Position numbers and translations under genes: made by a program. Shown piece after piece: positions 50,839 through 62,000 of a DNA stretch of 64,000 nucleotides (position 1 is the stretch's first letter; every line of letters begins with the position of its first letter). The notes under the pieces were generated by a model that had not been told where the DNA came from, did no database searches, and saw only the letters and a program-made list of their open reading frames with translations. The DNA comes from Luteimicrobium sp042670205 (GTDB taxonomy: Bacteria > Actinomycetota > Actinomycetes > Actinomycetales > Cellulomonadaceae), in NCBI RefSeq assembly GCF_042670205.1, contig NZ_JBHUWD010000001.1, forward strand, positions 244,547-308,546, written 5' to 3'.

Positions 50839-51879
50839 ATGAGCGATCTCGCAGGGCAGGGCCGGGCAGCGTCGCCCGGCCCTGCCGCACCGTCCACCGA
50901 CCCCGTCCCCGACCGGATCCACGCGGTCCCCGTCCGCCACCCCGGCCGCTGGCTGTCCGCGGTCGTCGTGCTCGTGCTCGCGGCGATGGTCGTGCACGCG
51001 CTCGTCACCAACGACAAGTTCGACTGGCCGACCGTCGGGAAGTACCTCTTCAACGAGCAGGTCGTCCGCGGTGTCGGCTGGACGCTGTGGCTCACCGTCG
51101 CGGCGATGATCCTCGGCATCGTGCTCGCGGTGCTGCTCGCGATCATGCGACGGTCCGACAACCCCGTGATGCGGTACACGAGCTGGGTCTACATCTGGTT
51201 CTTCCGCGGCACCCCGATCTACACCCAGCTCGTGTTCTGGGGCCTCATCTCGGTCCTGTACCCCAAGATCTCCCTGGGGATCCCGTTCGGGCCGGAGTGG
51301 TTCCACTTCACGACGACGGAGCTCGTCACCGCGTCGCGCGCCGCGATCCTCGGGCTGGGCCTGAACGAGGCCGCCTACCTCGCAGAGATCGTCCGGGCCG
51401 GGCTGCAGTCCGTCGACCGCGGGCAGGAGGAGGCCGCCCGCGCGCTCGGCATGAAGGACTCCACGATCCTGCGGCGCATCGTCCTCCCGCAGGCGATGCG
51501 GGTCATCGTCCCGCCCACGGGCAACGAGACGATCTCCATGCTCAAGACGACGTCGCTCGTCCTCGCGGTGCCGTTCACGCTCGACCTGCAGTTCGCGACG
51601 AACGCCATCGCCAGCCGGACGTTCCAGCCGATCCCGCTGCTCGTGGTCGCCGCCCTCTGGTACCTCGCCATCACGAGCGTGCTCATGATCGGCCAGCACT
51701 ACCTCGAGCGGTACTACGGGCGCGGTTTCGACGAGCACCACCGCGGCGGACGCCGCGGCGGGCCGGGCGGGCGGACCACCCGCCAGGAGGCGATCGCCGA
51801 GGCGGGGACGACGCCCGACATCGCGGTCTTCGACGACATGGGCCGGCCGCACGCCGGCGGCGCGGGAGGTGCCCGATGA
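50839..51879 (+). CDS. Polar amino-acid ABC transporter permease
   Basis: 346 residues from ATG 50839. It is HisM/GlnP-type: WTLWLTVAAMILGIVLAVLL, WVYIWFFRGTPIYTQLVFWG, EAA loop EAARALGMKDSTILRRIVLP (~196-215), MLKTTSLVLAVPFTLDLQFA. About five membrane helices plus a C-terminal cytoplasmic tail of ~45 residues. A single permease gene implies a homodimer. Its stop overlaps the ATPase ATG. Confidence 0.93.
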   Translation: MSDLAGQGRAASPGPAAPSTDPVPDRIHAVPVRHPGRWLSAVVVLVLAAMVVHALVTNDKFDWPTVGKYLFNEQVVRGVGWTLWLTVAAMILGIVLAVLLAIMRRSDNPVMRYTSWVYIWFFRGTPIYTQLVFWGLISVLYPKISLGIPFGPEWFHFTTTELVTASRAAILGLGLNEAAYLAEIVRAGLQSVDRGQEEAARALGMKDSTILRRIVLPQAMRVIVPPTGNETISMLKTTSLVLAVPFTLDLQFATNAIASRTFQPIPLLVVAALWYLAITSVLMIGQHYLERYYGRGFDEHHRGGRRGGPGGRTTRQEAIAEAGTTPDIAVFDDMGRPHAGGAGGAR

Positions 51880-52673
51880 ACGAGTCCACCACCAGCGGCA
51901 CGGCACCGATGGTCGAGATCGACGGCCTGCACAAGGAGTTCGGGCACCTGCACGTGCTCCGGGGCATCGACCTCGTCGTGCCGCGCGGGAGCGTCTGCGT
52001 CGTCCTGGGGCCGTCCGGGTCCGGCAAGTCCACCGTCCTGCGCTGCGTCAACGAGCTCGAGGACATCACCGCGGGCCGCATCCGCGTCGACGGCGAGCTC
52101 ATGGGTTACCGCGAAGGCACCCGGGGCGGGAAGCCCGCCCTGTTCCGGCTCAGCAGCCGCGACATCGCCCGGCAGCGCGCGCGCATCGGCATGGTGTTCC
52201 AGCGCTTCAACCTGTTCCCGCACATGACGGCCCGGCAGAACGTCATGGAGGCGCAGGTCCAGGTGCTCCGGCGCTCCAAGGCCGAGGCCGGCGCTCGCGC
52301 CGACGAGCTGCTCCGCCGCGTCGGCCTCTCCGACCGCGCCGAGCACTACCCCGCCCAGCTCTCCGGCGGGCAGCAGCAGCGCGTCGCCATCGCACGCGCG
52401 CTCGCCATGGACCCCGAGCTCATGCTCTTCGACGAGCCCACCTCCGCCCTCGACCCCGAGCTCGTCGGGGAGGTCCTCGCCGTCATGCGCGACCTCGCTG
52501 CCAGCGGCATGACGATGATCGTCGTCACGCACGAGCTCGGGTTCGCCAAGGAGGTCGCCGACCAGGTGGTCTTCATGGCCGACGGCGTCGTCGTCGAGCG
52601 GGGCACGCCGTCGGAGGTGCTCGAGAACCCGCAGGAGGCCCGGACGCGGGAGTTCCTGGCGAGCGTGCTCTAG
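51876..52673 (+). CDS. Polar amino-acid ABC transporter ATPase (GlnQ type)
   Basis: 265 residues from ATG 51876. All ABC motifs are present: Walker A LGPSGSGKST (~44-53), Q-loop VFQRFNLFPHMTARQNVMEA, signature QLSGGQQQRVAIARALAMDP, Walker B LMLFDEPTSALDP and H-loop VVTHELGFAKEVAD. It powers import by the preceding permease and binding protein. A strong terminator follows 27 bases after the stop. Confidence 0.95.
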   Translation: MNESTTSGTAPMVEIDGLHKEFGHLHVLRGIDLVVPRGSVCVVLGPSGSGKSTVLRCVNELEDITAGRIRVDGELMGYREGTRGGKPALFRLSSRDIARQRARIGMVFQRFNLFPHMTARQNVMEAQVQVLRRSKAEAGARADELLRRVGLSDRAEHYPAQLSGGQQQRVAIARALAMDPELMLFDEPTSALDPELVGEVLAVMRDLAASGMTMIVVTHELGFAKEVADQVVFMADGVVVERGTPSEVLENPQEARTREFLASVL

Positions 52674-52700
52674 GGGACCCGGGCAGGTCCCGAGACGCGA

Positions 52701-52736
52701 ACGAGCCCGGCACCCCTCGCGGGGAGCCGGGCTCGT
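52701..52736. terminator. Bidirectional terminator between glnQ-type gene and cspA
   Basis: ACGAGCCCGGC (52701-52711) pairs perfectly with GCCGGGCTCGT (52726-52736). The 14-base loop itself can form a CCCC/GGGG helix. It lies 27 bases after the ATPase stop and 33 bases after the convergent csp stop, so it can serve both. Confidence 0.8.
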
Positions 52737-52768
52737 CGTCAGCGGCCCAGGGGCCGCCGAGGCTCAGA

Positions 52769-52972
52769 TCAGAGCGGGCGGATGTTCTCCGCCTGCGGGC
52801 CCTTCGGGCCCTGCGTCACGTCGAACTCGACGCGCTGGTTCTCGTCCAGCGAACGGAAGCCCGTCGACTGGATGGCCGAGTAGTGCGCGAAGACGTCGGC
52901 GGAGCCGTCGTCGGGGGCGATGAAGCCGTAGCCCTTCTCGCCGTTGAACCACTTCACGATGCCAGTAGCCAT
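52769..52972 (-). CDS. cspA: Cold-shock protein (CspA family)
   Basis: 67 residues from ATG 52972, with AAGGAG upstream; an in-frame extension to 53059 is rejected. RNA-binding motifs RNP1 KGYGFIAPDDG and RNP2 DVFAHYSAI are intact, beginning MATGIVKWFNGEKG. Standard length. It is an RNA chaperone. The region upstream is gene-free for ~500 bp and probably includes a long 5' leader, common in csp genes. Confidence 0.96.
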   Translation of the reverse strand: MATGIVKWFNGEKGYGFIAPDDGSADVFAHYSAIQSTGFRSLDENQRVEFDVTQGPKGPQAENIRPL

Positions 52973-53496
52973 GGATATCTCCTTCAGGAGTCGGTACACG
53001 CCCCCGACCGTCGAGGGCGCATGCACGGTGTTCGTCGTCGACTCCGGTGAAGAAGACAAGCAAGCACTCGGCGAACACTGTACTAGAGCCGTTCTCGGAC
53101 CGACAGGCCTAGGGCGCGAGCGCCGCCCGCGCTCGGCACGGAAGCCCTGCTCTCGTCCACCAGGTGAGACGCCGCGCGTGACGCAGCGCCGAGGGGATCA
53201 CGCGGCGGGCGACACCGAGCGCGGTGAGCGGAGGAGGGGTCACCGTCGGCGGCGGACCCCGACGGAACGCCGGTGTGACACGCATCACTGCTGGTGGCTG
53301 CCCATTTCGTGACCGTGCCTCGATGCGAGTCAGGGAGTTTCTGCCTTGTTTCCGGTCAGTCACGATTTCGACACGCGCCGGCGAATGTCTGTTTTTTGGC
53401 CCTACGCGGGAGTAACTTGCTCGCCACGTCGGCAAAGCCCGACGTCAGCGAGCCGGGGCCGGCCCCGGCAGGCTTGCACCACCTTGGAGGAACCAG
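52973..53496. other. Gene-free region with divergent promoters
   Basis: About 520 bp between cspA and the Liv binding-protein gene. The cspA-proximal ~120 bp should be its 5' leader, with a possible -10 TACAGT (reverse strand, near 53087-53092). The stretch 53330-53440 is notably A/T-rich (a TTTTTT run near 53390) and probably carries the promoter of the Liv operon. Short frames here lack starts, SDs or familiar motifs. No RNA gene was recognised. Confidence 0.4.
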
Positions 53497-54735
53497 ATGC
53501 GTCGCAGTCTCCCCACCGCAGCCGTCGCCGTCGCGATGGCCTCCGCACTGCTGTTCGCCGGCTGTGCATCGAAGGACGACTCGGGCGGCGGCGGGGGCGG
53601 ATCGACGGGAAGCGCGACCGCGTCGGGCGACCTGTCGATCCAGCCGGTCGTCCAGATCGACGAGTCGGGCAAGGAGGTCCCGGCCGCGGACGCCTCGAAC
53701 GCCGCGGACCCCGCCGGCGACGGGAAGGCCACGTGCGCGTCGACGACGACGATCGCCATGGCCGGCGCCCTCACCGGACCCAACGCCGCGCTGGGCATCA
53801 ACATCATCGACGGGGCCAAGGTCGCCGTCGACGCGCACAACAAGGCCAACGCGGACTGCCAGGTGCAGCTCAAGGGGTACGACACCGAGGGTGACCCGCA
53901 GAAGGCCACGCAGGTCGCGCCCACCATCGTGGCGAACAAGAACGTGGTCGGTCTGCTCGGCCCGGCGTTCTCGGGCGAGACCGCCGCTGTGGGCGACATC
54001 TTCCACCAGGCCAACCTGCTCTCCCTGACGGCGTCGGCCACCAACGTGGACCTCACGAAGAACGGCTGGACCAACTTCTTCCGCGGCCTCGCCAACGACG
54101 GCGTCCAGGGCCCGGCGGTCGCGCACTACCTGGTCGACTCGAAGGGCTTCAAGAAGGTCTGCGTCGTGCAGGACGACTCCGACTACGGCGTCGGCCTCGC
54201 CAAGGCGGTCACGGACGCGCTCGGCGATTCCGCCGACAAGGACTGCGCCGCGAGCGTGAAGGCCGGCGACAAGGACTTCTCGGCGACCGTGCAGATCGTC
54301 AAGAGCGCGAACGCGGACGCGATCTTCTACGCCGGGTACTACGCCGAGGCCGCGCCCTTCGTGTCGCAGCTCCGGTCGTCGGGCGTGGACGCGACGTTCG
54401 TCTCGGCGGACGGCACCAACGACCCGGAGTTCGTCAAGCAGGCGGGGAGCGCGTCGAAGGACGCGCTGCTGTCCTGCCCGTGCGGCCCGGCGCCCGACCA
54501 GTTCGCGACCGACTACAAGTCCACGAACGGCGGGCGTGCCCCCGGTGTCTACTCGGTCGAGGGCTACGACCTCGCGACGATCATGCTCGCGGGCATCGAC
54601 TCGGGGATCACCGACCGCGCGAAGCTCGTCGACTACGTGAAGAGCTACTCCGGCGACGGGCTCGCCCGCCACTACCAGTGGAGCTCGACCGGCGAGCTCT
54701 CCTCGGCGCTCATCTGGATCTACGAGGTCAAGTGA
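53497..54735 (+). CDS. Branched-chain amino-acid ABC transporter binding lipoprotein
   Basis: 412 residues from ATG 53497 (TTGGAGG upstream). Lipobox FAGC (Cys23), then a Gly/Ser linker. The mature part is a LivJ/LivK-like type-1 fold: STTTIAMAGALTGPNAALGI, NIIDGAKVAVDAHNKANADC, GLLGPAFSGETAAVGDIFHQ, KVCVVQDDSDYGVGLAKAVT, AIFYAGYYAEAAPFVSQLRS. It recognises branched-chain or related amino acids and feeds the four Liv proteins downstream. Confidence 0.93.
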   Translation: MRRSLPTAAVAVAMASALLFAGCASKDDSGGGGGGSTGSATASGDLSIQPVVQIDESGKEVPAADASNAADPAGDGKATCASTTTIAMAGALTGPNAALGINIIDGAKVAVDAHNKANADCQVQLKGYDTEGDPQKATQVAPTIVANKNVVGLLGPAFSGETAAVGDIFHQANLLSLTASATNVDLTKNGWTNFFRGLANDGVQGPAVAHYLVDSKGFKKVCVVQDDSDYGVGLAKAVTDALGDSADKDCAASVKAGDKDFSATVQIVKSANADAIFYAGYYAEAAPFVSQLRSSGVDATFVSADGTNDPEFVKQAGSASKDALLSCPCGPAPDQFATDYKSTNGGRAPGVYSVEGYDLATIMLAGIDSGITDRAKLVDYVKSYSGDGLARHYQWSSTGELSSALIWIYEVK

Positions 54736-54813
54736 TCGACCGCGACGGCCGGGCCCACGGGCTCGGCCGTCGCGGCGTCGTGACCTTGCACCGGATCCAC
54801 CTCGAGGAGCTCC

Positions 54814-55872
54814 ATGAGCGTCCTGCTGCTCTCTGACGTCCTCGCGTCCGCCCACACCACGCTCGCCGCGGACGGCGTCATCGACTTCAACACCGATCGT
54901 CTCTTCTCCAGCTTCTGGTCCCTCACCGTCGACGGACTGACCTACGGCGCGATCTACGCCCTCATCGCCGTGGGGTACACGCTGGTCTACGGCGTCCTGC
55001 GCCTCATCAACTTCGCCCACTCCGAGATCTTCATGCTCGGGATGTTCGGGCAGTACGCCGTCCTGTGGGCGCTCGGCTTCGCCCCTCGCGGCGACGTCTA
55101 CACCCAGGGCACGGCCCTGACGGTGATGTACCTGCTGATCGCGATGATCGGCGGCATGGCCGTCTCGGGCGGCGCGGCCGTCGGGCTCGAACGGGTCGCG
55201 TACCGCCCGCTGCGCAAGCGCGGCGCGCCGTCCCTCACGTTCCTCATCACGGCCATCGGCGCGTCGTTCGTGCTCCAGGAGTTCGTGCACTTCGTGCTCC
55301 CCAAGCTCACCGGGGGCAACTTCGGCGGGACGACCGCGCAGCAGCCCATCCGCCTCGTGCAGGAGACCACGGTCTTCTCGTTCGGCGGCGCGGACGTCAG
55401 CAACGTCGACCTTGTGATCGTGGTCGCGGCCCTCGTGCTCGCGTTCCTCGTCGACCGGTTCGTCAACGCGACGAAGTTCGGGCGCGGGATCCGCGCCGTC
55501 GCGCAGGACCCCGTCACCGCGACGCTCATGGGGGTGTCGCGCGAGCGCGTCATCATGCTGACGTTCCTCCTGGGCGGCCTGCTCGCCGGTGCGGCGGCGA
55601 TGCTCTACAGCCTCAAGATCCCCAACGGGATCATCTATTCGGGCGGGTTCATCCTCGGCATCAAGGCGTTCGCCGCGGCCGTCCTCGGAGGCATCGGCAA
55701 CCTGCGCGGGGCCTTGCTCGGCGGCCTCCTGCTCGGCGTCATGGAGCTGTACGGGCAGGCGCTGTTCGGGACGGAGTGGCGCGACGTCGTCGCGTTCGTC
55801 GTCCTCGTGCTGGTGCTCCTGTTCCGGCCGACCGGCATCCTCGGCGAGTCTCTCGGGAGGGCCCGCGCATGA
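54814..55872 (+). CDS. livH: Branched-chain amino-acid ABC permease LivH
   Basis: 352 residues from ATG 54814. About eight membrane helices, with the LivH landmarks GLTYGAIYALIAVGYTLVYG, LRLINFAHSEIFMLGMFGQY, FGRGIRAVAQDPVTATLMGV (EAA-like loop) and YSGGFILGIKAFAAAVLGGI. The ~35-residue N-terminal segment before the first family motif is somewhat long. It overlaps livM by ATGA. Confidence 0.94.
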   Translation: MSVLLLSDVLASAHTTLAADGVIDFNTDRLFSSFWSLTVDGLTYGAIYALIAVGYTLVYGVLRLINFAHSEIFMLGMFGQYAVLWALGFAPRGDVYTQGTALTVMYLLIAMIGGMAVSGGAAVGLERVAYRPLRKRGAPSLTFLITAIGASFVLQEFVHFVLPKLTGGNFGGTTAQQPIRLVQETTVFSFGGADVSNVDLVIVVAALVLAFLVDRFVNATKFGRGIRAVAQDPVTATLMGVSRERVIMLTFLLGGLLAGAAAMLYSLKIPNGIIYSGGFILGIKAFAAAVLGGIGNLRGALLGGLLLGVMELYGQALFGTEWRDVVAFVVLVLVLLFRPTGILGESLGRARA

Positions 55873-57158
55873 CGACCACGACCAGCACCCCGACCACGGC
55901 GAACGGGCGCCCGTACCACGGCGTCGGCGACCGGTTCCGGCTCTGGTGGGACGCCCAGGCGCGGCCGACCCAGTGGCTCGTCGGCGTCCCCTTCATCGTG
56001 TTCATCGCGTTCCTGCCGGTCCTTCGGATTCCCGTCCTGACGACCGTCGGCACCGACTTCGGCAGCGTGATGGCGCAGTTCGGGATGATCGCGCTCGTCG
56101 CGATCGGCCTCAACGTCGTCGTCGGGCAGGCCGGCCTGCTCGACCTCGGCTACGTCGGCTTCTACGCCATCGGCGCCTACACGGTCGCCCTGCTGACCAG
56201 CCCGGACAGCCCGTGGAACCTCACCGACCAGTGGCTCTCCCAGGACTGGGCGTGGCTCTTCTGCGTGCCGATCGCGATCGCGATCACCGCGGTCTCCGGG
56301 CTCCTGCTCGGCTCGCCGACGCTGCGGCTGCGCGGCGACTATCTGGCGATCGTGACGCTCGGGTTCGGCGAGATCGTCCGCCTGCTCGCCGACAACCTCA
56401 CGACGATCACCGGCGGCGGGCAGGGCCTCAAGAAGGTCGCCTACCCCCGTCTGGGCGAGAGCGCCGAGCATCCCGACGGCGTCTTCTCGGCCGGGAACAG
56501 CACCCCGCCGTGGAACTCGGGCCTGTGGTGGTTCTGGGTCTCGATCGTGCTCATCGTCATCGTGCTGCTCGTCGTCGGGAACCTGGAGCGCTCGCGCGTC
56601 GGCCGAGCCTGGGTCGCGATCCGTGAGGACGAGGACGCCGCCGAGATCATGGGCGTGCCCACGTTCAAGTTCAAGCTCTGGGCGTTCGTCATCGGCGCCG
56701 GGATCGGCGGGCTCTCCGGGGCGCTCTACGCCGGGCAGGTGCAGTTCGTCGTCCCGACCAACTTCAACGTCGTCAACTCGATGTTCTTCCTCTGCGCCGT
56801 CGTGCTCGGCGGCCAGGGGAACAAGCTCGGCGTCATCCTCGGGGCGTTCGTGATCGTCTACCTGCCGAACTTCTTCCTCGGCCGGACCGATCTGTTCGGC
56901 ATCCCGATCGACGGCGACACGATCGCGAGCTACAAGTACCTCTTCTTCGGGCTCGCGCTCATCATCCTGATGATCTTCCGGCCGCAAGGTCTGCTGCCGG
57001 CGAGGCAGAAGCTCCTCGCGTACTCGCGCCAGCTCTACCAGGCGGCCCGCCGGGCGGCGCTCGCCGGGGACGGCGGCGGCCGCCCCGCCCCGGCCGTCGC
57101 CGACGGCCCTGCCGACGGTCCCGGCCGAACGGAGACCAAGGAAGGAGGCGAGCGATGA
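55869..57158 (+). CDS. livM: Branched-chain amino-acid ABC permease LivM
   Basis: 429 residues from ATG 55869. LivM motifs: GLNVVVGQAGLLDLGYVGFY, LRGDYLAIVTLGFGEIVRLL, IREDEDAAEIMGVPTFKFKL (EAA-like loop), FAVIGAGIGGLSGALYAGQ-like segment (VIGAGIGGLSGALYAGQ), VVLGGQGNKLGVILGAFVIV. A cytoplasmic tail rich in Ala/Gly/Pro (~50 residues) ends the protein. It pairs with LivH. Confidence 0.94.
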   Translation: MTTTTSTPTTANGRPYHGVGDRFRLWWDAQARPTQWLVGVPFIVFIAFLPVLRIPVLTTVGTDFGSVMAQFGMIALVAIGLNVVVGQAGLLDLGYVGFYAIGAYTVALLTSPDSPWNLTDQWLSQDWAWLFCVPIAIAITAVSGLLLGSPTLRLRGDYLAIVTLGFGEIVRLLADNLTTITGGGQGLKKVAYPRLGESAEHPDGVFSAGNSTPPWNSGLWWFWVSIVLIVIVLLVVGNLERSRVGRAWVAIREDEDAAEIMGVPTFKFKLWAFVIGAGIGGLSGALYAGQVQFVVPTNFNVVNSMFFLCAVVLGGQGNKLGVILGAFVIVYLPNFFLGRTDLFGIPIDGDTIASYKYLFFGLALIILMIFRPQGLLPARQKLLAYSRQLYQAARRAALAGDGGGRPAPAVADGPADGPGRTETKEGGER

Positions 57159-58148
57159 GCGAGCCCAACAGCCCCGACTCCCTGCGGGCGGGCGCGGAGA
57201 GCGAAGAGCAGTACCTCGCCCCCGACGACGAGGTCATGACCAGCGAGGACGTGCGCGAGAAGGACCTGCCCGACGGCGAGGTCGAGGAGATCGACGTCGA
57301 CCTCGCGACCGTCAACCCGGACCTCGCGGACGAGGCGACGGTCGCCGAGATCGTCGCCGCCGATCGGACGGTCGAGGCGGGGGTCGGCGAGCCGCTCCTC
57401 CGGATGGAGGGCGTGAGCGTCAAGTTCGGCGGCCTCACGGCGCTCGACGACGTGTCGTTCGAGATCCGGCGCGGCGAGATCCTCGGGCTCATCGGCCCGA
57501 ACGGCGCCGGCAAGACGACGGCGTTCAACGCGATGACGGGGGTCTACCGGCCGTCGTCGGGCCGGGTGGTGTTCGACGGGCACCCGCTGGTGCGCGTGAA
57601 GCGCAACGAGATCACGCGGCTCGGCATCGCGCGCACGTTCCAGAACATCCGGCTCTTCAGCGACATGACGGCGCTCGAGAACGTCGTCGTCGGCACGGAC
57701 GCACGGCACCGCACGTCGGTGCCGGGCGCGATCTTCCGGTCCGCGCGGCACCGGCGTGAGGAGCGCGACGCCATCGACCGCGGCATGGCGCTCCTCGAGT
57801 TCGTCGGGATCGGGGCGCGCGCGACCCACCAGGCGCGCAACCTCCCGTACGGCGACCAGCGGCGGCTCGAGATCGCCCGCGCCCTCGCGACGGAGCCGAA
57901 GCTGCTGTGCCTCGACGAGCCCGCGGCGGGGTTCAACCCGTCGGAGAAGGAGGACCTGCAGGACCTCGTCCGCAAGATCCGCGACGACGGGTTCACCGTC
58001 CTCCTCATCGAGCACGACATGCGGCTCGTCATGGGAGTCACGGACCGCATCGTCGTGCTCGAGTTCGGTCGGAAGATCGCGGAGGGCCTGCCGGCCGAGA
58101 TCCGCGAGGACCCCGCCGTGATCGCCGCCTACCTGGGAGTGCCCGACG

Positions 58149-58162
<14 letters not shown>
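57155..58162 (+). CDS. livG: Branched-chain amino-acid ABC ATPase LivG with acidic N-terminal extension
   Basis: 335 residues from ATG 57155, overlapping livM. Residues from ~80 are a normal LivG: LLRMEGVSVKFGGLTALDDV, Walker A GPNGAGKTTAFN (~114-125), FQNIRLFSDMTALENVVVG, signature NLPYGDQRRLEIARALATEP and Walker B LLCLDEPAAGFNP. LivG is usually ~255-290 residues; the first ~78 residues here are an extra acidic, disordered region (EEQYLAPDDEVMTSEDVREK). No better internal start has an SD, and the ATGA overlap supports the long form. Confidence 0.94.
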
Positions 58163-58868
<706 letters not shown>

Positions 58869-58877
58869 CGCTGTCGC

Positions 58878-58925
58878 GGACGCCGTCCGCCCTGGTGCCC
58901 TCGTGGCGCCGGGCGGGCGGCGTCC
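58878..58925 (+). terminator. Terminator hairpin after the Liv operon
   Basis: A 15-bp stem (58878-58892, beginning GGACGCCG, with 58911-58925) has one G-U type pair and an 18-base loop; it starts 10 bases after the livF stop. Confidence 0.75.
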
Positions 58926-59082
58926 GTCGTGCCGTCGCTGAGCCCGGTCTTGTCAGTTCCTGAGAGTTGTGCTTGTCTACCAGAGTCGATTCTGTAATCG
59001 ATTTCCGGCTGGTCTGGCCGGTGGCTCTGCACCGCGACGATGCGACCCGACCGCGACGGGGCGGTCCTGGAGGGTGAGTGCG

Positions 59083-62000
59083 ATGAGGCAGTCGAACGAT
59101 CGAAAGCGCCGGCTCGGCGCCGTCCTGGCAGCGGGGGCGGCCGCGCTGGCGACCGCCGTCCTGCCCCTGCCGACGGCGACGGCAGGACCCCTGCCAGCGT
59201 CCGCGGCCTCGGCTGCGGCCGTCGGCTTCGACCACGGCCCGGCGTCGCACGGCTCCGGCGCCGCGAAGGGACCCGTCGGCTGGGACACCTACCGGCACCT
59301 GGACCGGGTCGACGAGCTGACCACCGGTGTCCGGACACGCCAGTTCTCGAGCTTCGACCGCACCGGCGGCAACGACGACGGCTTCGCCGGCACCCACAGC
59401 TGCCTTCGCACCACCGACACGGGGTGCGTCATCGCGGAACGCAGCGGGCCGGGCGAGATCGACTCGATCTGGTTCACGCGCGACAACGGGGACGTCAGCG
59501 CGACCGGCACCATCACGGTCCAGCTCGACGGACGGACGGTCCTGGACGCGAGGCTCCAGGACGTCGTCGACGGAAAGCTGGGCGCACCGTTCGTGCAGCC
59601 GTTCGTCGCGAACGCCGACCAGAGCTCGGGCGGGGTCTGGATCAAGGTCCCGATGCCGTACCGCGAGTCGATGCGGGTCACGGTGCAGCACAACCCGCTC
59701 TTCTACCACGTCACCTACCGCACGTTCCCCGACGCCGTGGGCGTCGCGACCTTCGACCCCTCCGACACCGCGCAGGACGTCATCGACGCCTCGCGGAGCT
59801 GGGGCAGCGCGGACCCGAAGCCCGCGGTCGCGGGGGCGCGGACGACGACGACGCCGTTCCGGCTCGCCCCCGGCAGGACCGCGCGGCTGGCCGACCTCAA
59901 GGGCGCGGGCGAGATCTCGCAGCTCCGGCTCCGGGTGCCCCAGGTCGTCGGACCGGAGCCGCTGACCGCGATCGCGGACGACGGCCGCGCCCACAAGGGC
60001 ACCAGCACGTTCACCGTCGCCGTCGACCCGGCCAACCAGGGGGTCCAGCTGCGCCGGCGCTTCGACGCGAACAGCGCGAGGCAGGTGGCCACGGTGACGG
60101 TCGACGGCAAGGACGCCGGCCGGTGGGAGGCGACCGACGACGTCGCCGGGGTGTGGAGCTACCAGACCCTCGAGCTCCCGGCGAGCCTCACCGCGGGGAA
60201 GTCCCACATCACCGTCACGAACACCTTCGTGTCGGCGACGATCGACTGGAACGAGTTCCACTACTGGGTCGACTCCGTCGTCGGCGGCAAGCCCGTGCGC
60301 ACGGACGAGCTCGACGTCGGACCGTCCGCCGCCGGGCTCGCGAGCGAGAAGGCCCACGCCTACGCCATCACGGGCCAGACCTGGACCGGCACGCCCGTCC
60401 AGACCGACGCCCCCGGACCCGACGACCCTGCGGTCCTGGCCTCGAACGAGCTGCTGCGCGACGTCTACGTCCGGATCAGCTTCGACGGCCGGAAGACGGT
60501 GGAGTCGCCCCTGGGCGAGCTCTTCGGCTCGGGTCTCACCGAGGCGCCGGTCTCGGCGCTGTTCTACGCCATGGACGCGGGGGACGGCGGCTGGTACTCG
60601 AGCTGGTGGCCCATGCCGTACGCCGAGCGCGCGACCGTCGAGCTCGTCAACCGCTCCGACCGGACGATCGAGTCCGGGACGGCCCAGGTCACCGCGCACG
60701 CCGAGCCGGGCCTGGGGCGCCGGCTGCACGGCACCGACCCGACCGTCGGGTACTTCAACGCCACGCACCACCGGGGGGACACCGTCGCCGGGCAGGACTG
60801 GACCTTCCTCGACACCGCGGGACGCGGCAAGTTCGTGGGAGTCAGCCACACGATGCGGGGGCACATCACGTCGGGGAACCTGCGTGACTACCTCGAGGGC
60901 GACGAGCGCGTCTACGTCGACGGCAGCCGCTCGCCCGCGCTGCACGGGACGGGGACCGAGGACTTCTACGAGTCGGGCTGGTACTTCAACCGGCGCGAGT
61001 TCTCCAGCCCGTTCAACGGCCTGTCCGCGATGCCGACGAAGACGAACGGGTGCGCCTACCAGTGCGACTCGCCGTACCGCCTGATGATCGCCGACGCGGT
61101 CGCGTTCAGCTCCGGCCTGACGTTCGGCATCGAGCACGGCCCGGTCGACAACGAGCCCGCGGAGTACTCCTCCACGGCGTACTGGTACGGCGCGTCGACC
61201 CCGGCCGCGCGGACGACCGACACGATCGACGTGGGCGACGCCGCCGACGAGTCGGCGCACGCCTACTCCGGGTCCGGCGCGGCGACGACGCTGACGGCCC
61301 GGTTCGAGGGCGACCACGACGACGAGCCGATGACGGACGACGTCGCGTCCGCGACGGGCGCGGTGACCTTCCGGATGGCCGTGGACCCGCGGGCGTCCGC
61401 CGTGGTCCTGCGGCGCACGTCGGACCAGTCTGCCGGCTGGCAGTCGGCGGCCGTGTCGGTAGACGGCAGGCCGGCGGGCACCTGGCTCGAGCCGCTCGAC
61501 AATGCGACACAGCGCTGGCTCGACGACGAGCTCACGCTCCCGCCGGCGCTCACGGAGGGCAAGCGGCGGATCACGGTCACGCTGACGCCGTCGGACGGGG
61601 CTCCCGCCTGGTCGGCCGCGTCGTACCAGGCCCTCTCGCTCGGCCGTGCCCTGCCCGACCACCGGGCGCCGTCGCGCGTGACGGGGCTCGTGGCCACCGG
61701 GACCGACGGCAACGCGATCCGGCTCGCCTGGGACGCCGCGTCGGACGACGTCGGGGTGCACGGCTACCGCGTCTACGCGTCGACACGCCCCGGCTTCAGG
61801 CCGGACGGCCGCACGCTCGTCGGCACGTCGACGCTGCCGTCGTTCACGCACCGCGACCTCGACCTCCAGCAGACCTGGTACTACCGGGTCCGCGCCGTCG
61901 ACGGTTCGGGGAACACCGGGCCGGTGTCGGGTGTCGTGCACGCCACGACCGGCTCGACGTGGCGGGTCGAGGGCGAGTCGCTGCTCCCTGCGGTCGCCGC

